Of a DNA stretch of 9,848 bases, positions 1 through 6,025 are shown one piece after another. The translations under genes were made by a program, and so were the position numbers. Source of the stretch: Bordetella parapertussis (GTDB lineage: Bacteria > Pseudomonadota > Gammaproteobacteria > Burkholderiales > Burkholderiaceae_D). The notes under the pieces were generated by a model. It saw only the letters and a program-made list of their open reading frames with translations. It ran no database searches and had not been told where the DNA came from. Each line of letters begins with the position of its first letter. Within the stretch, counting starts at the first letter, position 1. The stretch spans positions 1-9,848 of the forward strand of contig CAMCXB010000078.1 of assembly GCA_945883145.1 (NCBI GenBank). Direction: 5' to 3'.

Positions 1-328
1 TGGCTGAGCCTGTTAACAAAAAACGACCTGGACGGCGGTCCTCGTCAACACTCTTTTTGATAGCTAACAGTAATTGAGGTGCGCGTTGAATCTCATCGAT
101 CACTGCTCTATCTAGATTGCGAATCATTCCTACTGGATCAGTTTTTGCAGACAAAAGTGTTACCTCATCATCCAAGCTGAGGTAATGCATGCCATTTGCT
201 GCCGTCTGTCTAACCAGTGTTGTCTTGCCAGCTTGGCGAGGTCCTGCTAGCAGAACAACTGGGGTATCTGACATGGCTTCAGCTATACGTGCTTCGATTT
301 GTCGAGGGTAAAGTGATGTGCTGTTCAT
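1..328 (-). CDS. AAA-type ATPase of the DUF4143 family, N-terminal part (cut by window edge)
   Basis: Reading from the ATG at 328-326 towards base 1 gives 109 uninterrupted residues before the window ends. A Walker A loop (GPRQAGKTT, residues 29-37) follows a hydrophobic strand. A Walker B strand ends in acidic residues (VIDEIQRAP, 76-84), and LLTGSA (104-109) matches the sensor-like strand of this family. These motifs in this order are typical of the widespread AAA_14/DUF4143 ATPases, whose C-terminal DUF4143 domain would lie outside the window. Family members are usually of unknown role; some have been proposed to be toxin-like or stress-related, which this sequence cannot test. The Shine-Dalgarno sequence is weak. 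A TATTAT hexamer at 340-335 would put the transcript start almost on the ATG, so a leaderless message is possible. The gene is downstream of ppx on the same strand, with about 190 bp between them. Confidence 0.85.
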   Translation of the reverse strand, partial: MNSTSLYPRQIEARIAEAMSDTPVVLLAGPRQAGKTTLVRQTAANGMHYLSLDDEVTLLSAKTDPVGMIRNLDRAVIDEIQRAPQLLLAIKKSVDEDRRPGRFLLTGSA

Positions 329-340
329 GCCTAAATAATA

Positions 341-397
341 CCGTAAATTTCGGAATCAAAGGCTGTAAATTTCGGAATCAAAGGCTGTAAATTCCAG
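341..397 (-). promoter_or_regulatory. Three operator-like dyads at 22-bp spacing upstream of the ATPase gene
   Basis: Three 13-bp elements start at 341, 363 and 385: CCGTAAATTTCGG, CTGTAAATTTCGG and CTGTAAATTCCAG. Each is an odd-centred imperfect palindrome. The outer arms change together between copies one and three (CCG with CGG, CTG with CAG), so symmetry is kept. The linker AATCAAAGG is shared between copies. The 22-bp period is close to two helical turns, so bound proteins would lie on one face of the DNA. The proximal copy adjoins a possible -10 hexamer (TATTAT, 340-335 on the minus strand), which suggests repression of the ATPase gene. The binding protein is not identifiable here. Confidence 0.6.
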
Positions 398-411
398 AAT
401 TATTGATTTAT

Positions 412-434
412 TGAGTTAATGAAAAATTAACTCA
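412..434. repeat. Inverted repeat between ppx and the ATPase gene
   Basis: TGAGTTAA at 412-419 is exactly complementary to TTAACTCA at 427-434, with a 7-base A-rich loop. It lies 84 bp beyond the ppx stop and could form a hairpin at the 3' end of the ppx message. No run of T follows it on the minus strand, so it does not qualify as a standard intrinsic terminator. The rest of 435-517 shows nothing I recognise. Confidence 0.45.
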
Positions 435-517
435 GTCGGACGTGCGAGCACCGCAGTTTTTTTGAACGCATGAAAATTGGGCTGTAATTACTGTCACCCA
501 TAAAACTCTTAAAACCC

Positions 518-1975
518 TCAACTTAATTCACGAATATTAAATTGCGCACCGATCTCTTCCCACATACTTTGTTCTTTGTTTAACCAATAACTCAAAGTAG
601 GGTGAGCTGCTATGGTTTTTTTACTGATCTCTAACTCTATGCGTGCTTTGACTTTAAGCACAATTTTTTCTGTCACGGGATTCAGTTTTGCATGCATAAA
701 AATCACGCCTAACCGAATCGCCACTACAGTTTTCGCAAAATCTAAATTCGCTAAGGTGTCGGCTACTTTTCGCAAATTACCTTTATGCGCCATGATGAGC
801 GTGCTCATGATTTGTTGTTCTGTGGTGGTAAAGCCGGGTAGATCGGCATGCTCAACTAAATATGCACCATGCTTATGAAAACCAGTGTGTGAAACAGCAA
901 GGCCGATTTCATGTAGACGAGCACTCCAGTCTAGTAATTTATCTAATTGTTGATTGTCATATTTTAATTGCGTAAACAACGCCAAGCTATTAGCGGCAGC
1001 TTTATTTGCACGCGCTTCATCTACCCCAAAGCGACGCATGAATTCTTTAATGGATTGATTGCGTCTATCCTTTTGACTATCGCGCATGTGTAAATCCCAC
1101 AGCACACCCATGCGCAAACCGGCATCTACTTTTTCTAAACTACGTATACCTAATTCTTCAAACAAGCCTAACAAAATAGGCAAGCCACCTAAAACCACAG
1201 GAATGCGTTCAGGACGCATACCCTGTAATTCAATCCGACTAATTCTGCCAAATTCAATCAATCGGTCGCGCAGGGCTCGTAAACTTTTAGCAGACAGTTT
1301 GCCATCGCCTAAGGCATTTTTCTCAATCACATCCGCCAAGGTGCGCATGGTGCCAGAAGAGCCATAAGCCACTTGCCAATAATCTGGATGAAAACCTGCT
1401 ACACCATCTTCAAACTGACCACGGGCTGAGAGAACAGCTGCATCAAAGGATTCTTGGCTAATGCGGTCATTTCCAAAAAAACTACTACAGATACGTACAG
1501 TGCCTATGCTAAAAGATTCCACACGTTCGATATTGGGGCCTTGACCAAGAGCGACTTCAGTTGAGCCACCGCCTATGTCCACCACTAAGCGTCGTTCACT
1601 TTCATTGCCTAAATGCACAGCCACGCCCATATAAATCAGACGACCTTCTTCTTCACCTGAGATGATTTCAATCGGGTAGCCAATCGCTTTTTCAGCTAAG
1701 GGCAGAAATTTTTTACTGTTACGCGCTATGCGTATTGTGTTGGTCGCTACTACACGAACCGCTCTTAAAGGCGTGGCTTGCAAAATTTCCCCAAACCGCG
1801 CTAAGCAAGCAAGCGCCGTTTGCATCGCTTGTGGGGTGAGATTACCTTCACTATCTAGACCTGCACCTAAACGAATCGGCTCACGCGCTGTTTTTAAAAT
1901 GCGTATGCCTTGACCGTCATTAGTAGCGATATGAAGGCGGAAACTATTGGAACCGAGATCAACTGCAGCCAGCAT
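518..1975 (-). CDS. ppx: Exopolyphosphatase of the Ppx/GppA family
   Basis: This 485-residue protein has the length and layout of proteobacterial Ppx. The N-terminal actin-like ATPase fold opens with DLGSNSF (residues 6-12, first phosphate loop). ATNTIRIARN (77-86) and ISGEEEGRLIY (105-115) follow; the latter carries the conserved glutamates around the catalytic site. DIGGGSTE (133-140) is the second phosphate loop. The C-terminal half includes an HD-like helical region (about 311-450, with ARLHEIGL at 352-359). The family removes terminal phosphate from polyphosphate in the cytoplasm, and some members also hydrolyse pppGpp; Ppx is favoured over GppA by the length of about 485. The start is fixed by the phosphate loop lying only five residues from the ATG; the ribosome-binding site is weak. 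It diverges from a phosphate-type porin, and a Pho-box-like site lies 59 bp upstream of the start. Confidence 0.93.
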   Translation of the reverse strand: MLAAVDLGSNSFRLHIATNDGQGIRILKTAREPIRLGAGLDSEGNLTPQAMQTALACLARFGEILQATPLRAVRVVATNTIRIARNSKKFLPLAEKAIGYPIEIISGEEEGRLIYMGVAVHLGNESERRLVVDIGGGSTEVALGQGPNIERVESFSIGTVRICSSFFGNDRISQESFDAAVLSARGQFEDGVAGFHPDYWQVAYGSSGTMRTLADVIEKNALGDGKLSAKSLRALRDRLIEFGRISRIELQGMRPERIPVVLGGLPILLGLFEELGIRSLEKVDAGLRMGVLWDLHMRDSQKDRRNQSIKEFMRRFGVDEARANKAAANSLALFTQLKYDNQQLDKLLDWSARLHEIGLAVSHTGFHKHGAYLVEHADLPGFTTTEQQIMSTLIMAHKGNLRKVADTLANLDFAKTVVAIRLGVIFMHAKLNPVTEKIVLKVKARIELEISKKTIAAHPTLSYWLNKEQSMWEEIGAQFNIRELS

Positions 1976-2033
1976 GATTCTGTAATCTTTCGAGTGACAC
2001 TTTTTAGCAAAACCGAGACGCTAGAGAAGCTAT

Positions 2034-2051
2034 ATGATAACTTGATGACAA
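2034..2051 (-). promoter_or_regulatory. Pho-box-like site facing ppx
   Basis: On the minus strand the sequence reads TTGTCATCAAGTTATCAT. These are two 7-base half-sites separated by 4 bases, the arrangement of PhoB-binding Pho boxes. By eye 13 of 18 positions agree with the enterobacterial consensus of two CTGTCAT-like repeats. A weak -10 candidate (TAGCGT, 2023-2018) sits 10 bases downstream, where a PhoB-activated promoter would have it. Inferred role: induction of ppx in phosphate starvation. Confidence 0.55.
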
Positions 2052-2124
2052 ATAGACCCACTGACCACGTTCAGACCTGTTGTTTTTTTCCGACAGACTC
2101 CATTATTAACTAATCAAACGCAGC

Positions 2125-2158
2125 TTGTCATCAAATTGAAAAATTAGATGTCAATAAT
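2125..2158 (+). promoter_or_regulatory. Pho-box-like site and -10 element for the porin
   Basis: TTGTCAT at 2125-2131, four spacer bases, then TTGAAAA at 2136-2142 forms a Pho-box-like 7-4-7 element whose second half is weak (about 12 of 18 consensus positions). A good -10 hexamer, AATAAT at 2153-2158, lies 10 bases after it, which is the geometry expected when PhoB replaces the -35 contact. This gives a leader of roughly 77 bases before the porin ATG. The first ten bases, TTGTCATCAA, are identical to the site facing ppx on the other strand. Confidence 0.5.
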
Positions 2159-2242
2159 TGCGTTCCAGTAATTAGGGGATTAGCTCGTGTTGTGCGGGCT
2201 TATTTTTGTTTGTAATTAAACGTCTTATCGGAGAAAACCGGA

Positions 2243-3715
2243 ATGAAAAACTCATCAACCCGCACCATGACTGCTAAGCGTATTGCAGTCGCTGTTTCAG
2301 CAGTATGCGCCACCATGTCAGCACCATCATTTGCAGCTGGCGATGACATGAAAGCACTGATGGATCTGCTCTTGAAAAAAGGCGTGATCACCCAGCAAGA
2401 ATATGACCAAAACATCCAAGCTGCAAAAGACGCAGCTGAAAATAAAGCGTTTAAAGAAAAGCGTTTGAGCGATGATGTGACCAAGCTGAATAACATGGCT
2501 TTGAAAAATAAAGATACTGGCCAAGTCATGAAAAATGGTTTGGGAATTCAATCTGCTGATGGTAAGAACTCGATCAAATTTATTGGACGGGTCCATATGG
2601 ATTATCGCTCATTTTCATCAGATGCTACTGGATTTGATGGTTACCAGGATTTGATGCAAATTCGTAGAGCGCGTGCAGGTTTTGAAGGTATATTCCTGAA
2701 AGACTTTGACTACAAGCTGTTTATGGATATTGGCACTACTGCAGGAATGGCTTCAACTACAACAACGATGGATGAGGGCTACATCGGTTATTCGTATAAC
2801 TCAAGCTTAAAATTCAGAGCTGGTAAGTTCAAAATGCCATTCAGCCTTGAGCAGTTAACAAGCTCAAATAACATTGACTTCATGGAGCGTAGCCTGGGTG
2901 GACAAATCGAAGGCGAATTGGTTCCTGCTAAAGAGGTTGGTGCAATGGTTTTCGGTGCGCCAATGAAAGGTACTACATATGCTGCCGCTTTATCTCAAGG
3001 GACATTAGCTAAAACTGCCGCATTTAACAAGCCGGATTTTATTGGCCGTGTGACTGCAAATCTATCCACTTTAGCTGATAGAAAAGATGAGGTAAGTCAT
3101 ATTGGCCTTGCATACAGTACGGGGGAAATTCCATCAATCGCGAGCGGTGGTATTGAAAGCGGAAGAACTGAAGCAAGAGAGGCATCCAAGTTTTTTGATT
3201 CTACTGTGACGGTTGATGGTGGCGCCACAAGAACCCGTGAAGGAATCGAATTAGCCTATGCAATGGGCCCTGTAAAAGTTCAAGCTGAACAAATGAAAGT
3301 CAAGTACGACAATGTTACAAGTTCAGATTTTTCGTATAAATCAAATTATGTTCAAGCAGTTTGGAATATAACGGGCGAAAATCACAACTACAGTGATTCA
3401 TCTGGAACATTTGGGTGGATTAAACCGAAATCGCAATTTAGTTCATCGGGTGGTGGAACTGGTGCAGTTCAAGTTGGTTTGCGTTACAGCGCATTCGATG
3501 CATCTGGAATTACTGCGCCATCAGGAAGAACTAATGGAGCAAATGCACTTACATATGGCGTAACTTGGTTTATGAATGATAATGTCCGATTGTTACTAAA
3601 CTATGTAGTGACCAATTTTGATAGCCCAATTACTATTACTAATTCTGGTGCTGCAACCGGATCTGCAGTAAATAAACAAGAGGCAGTAATAGTTCGTGGT
3701 CAAGTATCGTTCTAA
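2243..3715 (+). CDS. Outer-membrane porin, phosphate/polyphosphate-selective OprO/OprP type
   Basis: The 490-residue product starts with a typical export signal: a basic N-terminus, a hydrophobic stretch AVAVSAVCATMS and a cleavage-like SFAAG near residue 32. A short helical segment follows (about 35-85: KGVITQQEYDQ and charged residues, possibly coiled coil), of the kind found at the N-terminus of OprO/OprP family porins. The rest alternates polar and hydrophobic residues with many Gly, Ser and aromatic positions, as in beta-barrels (for example IKFIGRVHMDYRSF near 111-124). The last residue is phenylalanine (F490), the usual outer-membrane assembly signal. The family forms trimeric anion channels for phosphate or polyphosphate. 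I cannot see the selectivity-determining arginines well enough to say which anion. GGAGA at 2230-2234 is well placed for the ATG at 2243. The divergent ppx and Pho-box-like sites support a phosphate role. Confidence 0.8.
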   Translation: MKNSSTRTMTAKRIAVAVSAVCATMSAPSFAAGDDMKALMDLLLKKGVITQQEYDQNIQAAKDAAENKAFKEKRLSDDVTKLNNMALKNKDTGQVMKNGLGIQSADGKNSIKFIGRVHMDYRSFSSDATGFDGYQDLMQIRRARAGFEGIFLKDFDYKLFMDIGTTAGMASTTTTMDEGYIGYSYNSSLKFRAGKFKMPFSLEQLTSSNNIDFMERSLGGQIEGELVPAKEVGAMVFGAPMKGTTYAAALSQGTLAKTAAFNKPDFIGRVTANLSTLADRKDEVSHIGLAYSTGEIPSIASGGIESGRTEAREASKFFDSTVTVDGGATRTREGIELAYAMGPVKVQAEQMKVKYDNVTSSDFSYKSNYVQAVWNITGENHNYSDSSGTFGWIKPKSQFSSSGGGTGAVQVGLRYSAFDASGITAPSGRTNGANALTYGVTWFMNDNVRLLLNYVVTNFDSPITITNSGAATGSAVNKQEAVIVRGQVSF

Positions 3716-3750
3716 TTGTAATTTTAATCTCCATCTCCAAAGATGTTAAT

Positions 3751-3776
3751 AACGCCCCCTCGGGGGCGTTTTTTTA
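3751..3776 (+). terminator. Intrinsic terminator of the porin gene
   Basis: AACGCCCCC at 3751-3759 pairs with GGGGGCGTT at 3762-3770; allowing for a real loop, the stem is 8 bp with a CTCG tetraloop. It is followed immediately by TTTTT, giving seven T in a row with the stem end. This is a textbook rho-independent terminator 36 bp after the porin stop codon. The T-run ends only 7 bases before the start codon of the next gene. Confidence 0.92.
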
Positions 3777-3782
3777 TACCTT

Positions 3783-4805
3783 ATGACTTCTCTATCTCTT
3801 TCACCTTATGCACAAGACCGAAGTGGTTTGGTTTGGGCTTATCGATTTAATCAATCTCATCAAGGTGAGGTGGTGCCAACTGCCGTACTCGAGCAAATCA
3901 CACAAGAAGTACAAGCTGAAGATTTTGAAGGTTTTCTTTGGTTGCATTTCAATCTGAGTCAGGCATCGACTGAGAAATGGTTGCATGCGCATACAGCACT
4001 GCCACCAGAGTTTTATGAAGCCCTACATCAGGGTTCGCGTTCTACACGAATTGAATTAGCCGATGATGCATTGATCGCCGTGGTGAATGATGTCTTACAT
4101 GGTTTTGCGTTTGATCCTTCTGATATTTCTACGCTATGGCTACATGTCTCACCACGTTTAATTATTAGCGCAAGAAAAAAACCATTAAAGTCTGTAGATC
4201 GATTACGGCAGTCTGTGCAACAGGGGGCGTTAATCTTTACGCCTGTAGAGTTGTTAACGCATTTACTGCGTGATCAAGCAGATGTGTTAATCGGCATCGT
4301 GCGGGATGCTGTATCCAAAGTTGATTTGATTGAAGATGATTTACTCGCAGGGCGTTTACATTATAAGCGTGAGAATTTAGGTAATTTACGCCGCGTGTTG
4401 GTGCGATTGCAAAGATTGATGGCACCTGAACCAGCTGCCTTGTTTCGTTTATTACAGAGACCAACTAACTGGATGACGGAGTCGGATATACAAGATCTAC
4501 GTCAATCGAGTGAAGAGTTCTCGGCAGTGTTAGTGGATATGGCGTCATTGCAAGAGCGAATTAAATTATTGCAAGAAGAAATAGCCGCGATGATTAATGA
4601 AAAAAATAGTCGCAGTCTTTACATCTTAACCATCGTTACCGTGTTGGCCTTGCCGATTAATATCATAGCGGGTTTATTTGGTATGAATGTCGGTGGTATA
4701 CCGTTTGCAGATGATACCGAAGGGTTTTGGATGGTAGTGAGTTTGGTCGCCAGCTTGACCGTATTTTTAATTTGGATGTTGGTCAGAGCGAATCGCGATA
4801 AATAG
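3783..4805 (+). CDS. zntB: CorA-superfamily metal transporter, ZntB-like
   Basis: The 340-residue protein has the CorA/ZntB architecture: a large cytoplasmic N-terminal domain (about 1-275) ending in a long helix rich in Leu, Gln and Glu (LQERIKLLQEEIAAMINEK, 256-274), then two C-terminal membrane helices (about 279-299 and 315-335). The signature GMN at 300-302 is followed by VGGIP, the form typical of ZntB rather than CorA. The loop carries acidic residues (FADDTEGFW). In the family, pentamers move divalent cations, Zn2+ in the case of ZntB; direction and metal cannot be read from sequence. The ATG at 3783 is the first start in this frame after a stop at 3750, and no Shine-Dalgarno sequence precedes it. 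It begins 7 bases after the porin terminator, so its promoter is not obvious. A run of REP hairpins starts 18 bases after its stop. Confidence 0.85.
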   Translation: MTSLSLSPYAQDRSGLVWAYRFNQSHQGEVVPTAVLEQITQEVQAEDFEGFLWLHFNLSQASTEKWLHAHTALPPEFYEALHQGSRSTRIELADDALIAVVNDVLHGFAFDPSDISTLWLHVSPRLIISARKKPLKSVDRLRQSVQQGALIFTPVELLTHLLRDQADVLIGIVRDAVSKVDLIEDDLLAGRLHYKRENLGNLRRVLVRLQRLMAPEPAALFRLLQRPTNWMTESDIQDLRQSSEEFSAVLVDMASLQERIKLLQEEIAAMINEKNSRSLYILTIVTVLALPINIIAGLFGMNVGGIPFADDTEGFWMVVSLVASLTVFLIWMLVRANRDK

Positions 4806-4822
4806 ATTGCTTTATCAAAGTT

Positions 4823-4853
4823 GTAGGTACGATTAGCGCAGCGTAATCGTACG
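4823..4853 (+). repeat. REP element R1
   Basis: 31-bp hairpin unit: GTAG, then GTACGATTA pairing with TAATCGTAC around the tip GCGCAGCG, then G. The tip folds as GC, triloop GCA, GC with one bulged G. First of three direct copies after zntB. Confidence 0.88.
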
Positions 4854-4885
4854 TTAAACCATCCAATTAAATCTATCGGGAATGT

Positions 4886-4916
4886 GTAGGTACGATTAGT
4901 GCAACGTAATCGTACG
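4886..4916 (+). repeat. REP element R2, with a compensatory change in the stem
   Basis: Same unit as R1, but the tip is GTGCAACG. The C-to-T and G-to-A changes lie on opposite sides of the triloop and keep the base pair (C-G becomes T-A). It is 63 bp from R1. Confidence 0.88.
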
Positions 4917-4948
4917 TTAAACCATCCAATTAAATCCATCAGGAATGT

Positions 4949-4979
4949 GTAGGTACGATTAGCGCAGCGTAATCGTACG
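4949..4979 (+). repeat. REP element R3
   Basis: Identical to R1 over its 31 bp and 63 bp from R2. It is the last direct copy before the orientation flips. Confidence 0.88.
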
Positions 4980-5008
4980 TCAATCCGTATTTTCAAATAT
5001 CCATAATG

Positions 5009-5039
5009 CGTACGATTACGCTACGCTAATCGTACCTAC
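5009..5039 (-). repeat. REP element R4, inverted relative to R1 to R3
   Basis: Read on the minus strand it is the same 31-bp unit with tip GCGTAGCG, i.e. a GTA triloop. It faces R3 across 29 bp, giving an opposed pair as in bacterial interspersed mosaic elements. A partial copy of the REP head (GTAGGTAC on the minus strand, 5049-5042) follows, next to the transposase stop codon. Confidence 0.87.
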
Positions 5040-5054
5040 TTGTACCTACAAATT

Positions 5055-5585
5055 CTAATCATCACCCATTATTTCAACATTCGAATCACCGCACCAATCG
5101 TTAGGATAAATTCCTTGTTTTACGCAACGATGAAATGTCGAGTATGGCCAATCTATTACACGCTTTACTAAACCATGCTTTAAAGGATTAACATGTACAT
5201 AATCAAAATGTCTTTGATAATCCAACTCGTTTTTAATTAAATGCTCCCAATAATTACGCTGCCAAATACCACGCTCTCCAGCGGCTTGACGAACTTGAGA
5301 TATTGATTCTATTTTTGGTAAAGCTGTTGAAAAACTACTTTTGATTAATCGCCAACGCAAACTAAAATTACTATCTCCTTCTGGTAAAGTCCAGATGGTA
5401 TGCATGTGTTCAGGCAGTACCACCCATGCATTAATATAAAAAGGGTAGCGTTGTTTAACTTGCTTAACTACCTTTCTCAACAATTCAATTTCTTGAATTA
5501 ATAGCGAGTTATTTTTTCTTTGTAATAAATTAACAGTAAAAAACCAAGTGCCGCCAGCAACATAGGCGCGCCGAAAGTTGGGCAT
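5055..5585 (-). CDS. REP-associated tyrosine transposase (RAYT), IS200-like HUH enzyme
   Basis: The 176-residue protein is full length for the family and has no frameshift. It opens with the typical MPNFRRAYV..GGTWFFTVNL. HMH at 60-62 (context LPEHMHTIW) is the HUH metal-binding motif. WQRNYWEHLI (109-118) contains Tyr112, the likely nucleophile by position. DYVHVNPLKHGLV (128-140) is the most characteristic RAYT signature. Such enzymes cut and join single-stranded DNA at REP hairpins and recognise the GTAG at the REP foot; they are generally single-copy domesticated relatives of IS200/IS605 transposases. The eight flanking REPs are its presumed substrates. The ATG at 5585-5583 is chosen because the conserved N-terminus starts there; no clear Shine-Dalgarno sequence is seen. 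A TATAAA-like hexamer at 5597-5592 might serve as -10. The stop is TAG at 5057-5055. Confidence 0.93.
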   Translation of the reverse strand: MPNFRRAYVAGGTWFFTVNLLQRKNNSLLIQEIELLRKVVKQVKQRYPFYINAWVVLPEHMHTIWTLPEGDSNFSLRWRLIKSSFSTALPKIESISQVRQAAGERGIWQRNYWEHLIKNELDYQRHFDYVHVNPLKHGLVKRVIDWPYSTFHRCVKQGIYPNDWCGDSNVEIMGDD

Positions 5586-5748
5586 GTCAGTTTTATAAAT
5601 TGATGATAGATGAGATTACGTTAGGCTCTTCGTTTCTACAATTGGCGATTTTGTATGGCCTATAGAATTTTTATTTATGTAAAAATAGTTTTGAGATTAT
5701 TTGGTTGCATGTATGTCAGATTATGTGAAAGTAATGCGATGGATTGTG
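5586..5748. other. AT-rich spacer between the transposase gene and the right REP cluster
   Basis: No ORF with a ribosome-binding site, no RNA gene and no strong hairpin is visible here. It must hold the transposase promoter if the gene is transcribed independently, but I see no convincing -35/-10 pair. Confidence 0.4.
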
Positions 5749-5779
5749 GTAGGTACGATTAGCGAAGCGTAATCGTACG
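5749..5779 (+). repeat. REP element R5
   Basis: Same 31-bp unit with tip GCGAAGCG, i.e. a GAA triloop within GCGAAGC. It opens the right-hand cluster and is opposed to R6 29 bp away, mirroring the R3/R4 pair. Confidence 0.87.
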
Positions 5780-5808
5780 TAGTTTGTTAATTTGATTGTG
5801 TAAGTTGA

Positions 5809-5839
5809 CGTACGATTACGCTGCGCTAATCGTACCTAC
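5809..5839 (-). repeat. REP element R6
   Basis: Minus-strand REP with the GCA triloop, identical to R1 over the unit. It is followed by CTACGGGTTCT (5836-5846), a sequence repeated at 5919-5929. Confidence 0.87.
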
Positions 5840-5881
5840 GGGTTCTCCGTGTTCCTACTTGATTCTATTGGTTTGGTTTTG

Positions 5882-5912
5882 CGTACGATTACGCTGCGCT
5901 AATCGTACCTAC
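5882..5912 (-). repeat. REP element R7
   Basis: Minus-strand REP with the GCA triloop. It is preceded on the plus strand by TTGGTTTTG (5873-5881), which also precedes R8. The shared flanks show that the right cluster grew by tandem duplication followed by divergence. Confidence 0.87.
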
Positions 5913-5963
5913 GAATGGCTACGGGTTCTACTTATTTCTGATGGATGGATTTGATTGGTTTTG

Positions 5964-5994
5964 CGTACGATTACGCTGCGCTAATCGTACCTAC
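5964..5994 (-). repeat. REP element R8
   Basis: Minus-strand REP with the GCA triloop, 82 bp from R7. It lies 31 bp from the stop of the NlpC/P60 gene, within that gene's likely 3' untranslated region. A short head-like remnant (GTAGGTAT on the minus strand, 6014-6007) follows. Confidence 0.87.
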
Positions 5995-6025
5995 AAATAG
6001 CGACAGATACCTACGAACATATATT

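Larger units (their letters stand above)
4823..4979 (+). repeat. 63-bp tandem array containing R1 to R3
   Basis: The unit is one 31-bp REP plus a 32-bp spacer (TTAAACCATCCAATTAAATC, then about 12 more). The two spacers (4854-4885 and 4917-4948) differ at only two positions. There are 2.5 units, ending with R3. The near-identity of the spacers points to recent tandem duplication. It sits in the 3' region of zntB and could affect transcript ends. Confidence 0.85.

Noticed and set aside
341..397. CRISPR or minisatellite reading of the 22-bp repeats
   Set aside because: There are only about 2.7 copies with no unique spacers, and the dyad structure next to a promoter fits operators better.
443..463. 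Plus-strand terminator (TGCG/CGCA hairpin followed by TTTTTTT)
   Set aside because: The stem is only four base pairs, and no plus-strand gene lies upstream for it to terminate.
2045..2113. 22-residue plus-strand ORF in the ppx-porin intergenic region
   Set aside because: It begins inside the Pho-box-like site, has no ribosome-binding site and shows no recognisable peptide features.
2200..2596. Two minus-strand ORFs opposite the start of the porin gene
   Set aside because: They are antisense to the porin signal peptide and N-terminal helix; the apparent hydrophobicity comes from complementing Lys, Ala and Glu codons.
4619..4996. A 125-residue minus-strand ORF with three repeats of a VRLRCANRTYTF-like sequence
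   Set aside because: It is the translation of the 63-bp REP tandem array plus the antisense of zntB. The periodic protein repeat comes from the DNA repeat, and no ribosome-binding site or family match supports it.
4823..5994. CRISPR array
   Set aside because: The repeats are hairpins of both orientations with near-identical or uneven spacers, flanking a RAYT gene, and no cas gene is present. They are REPs.
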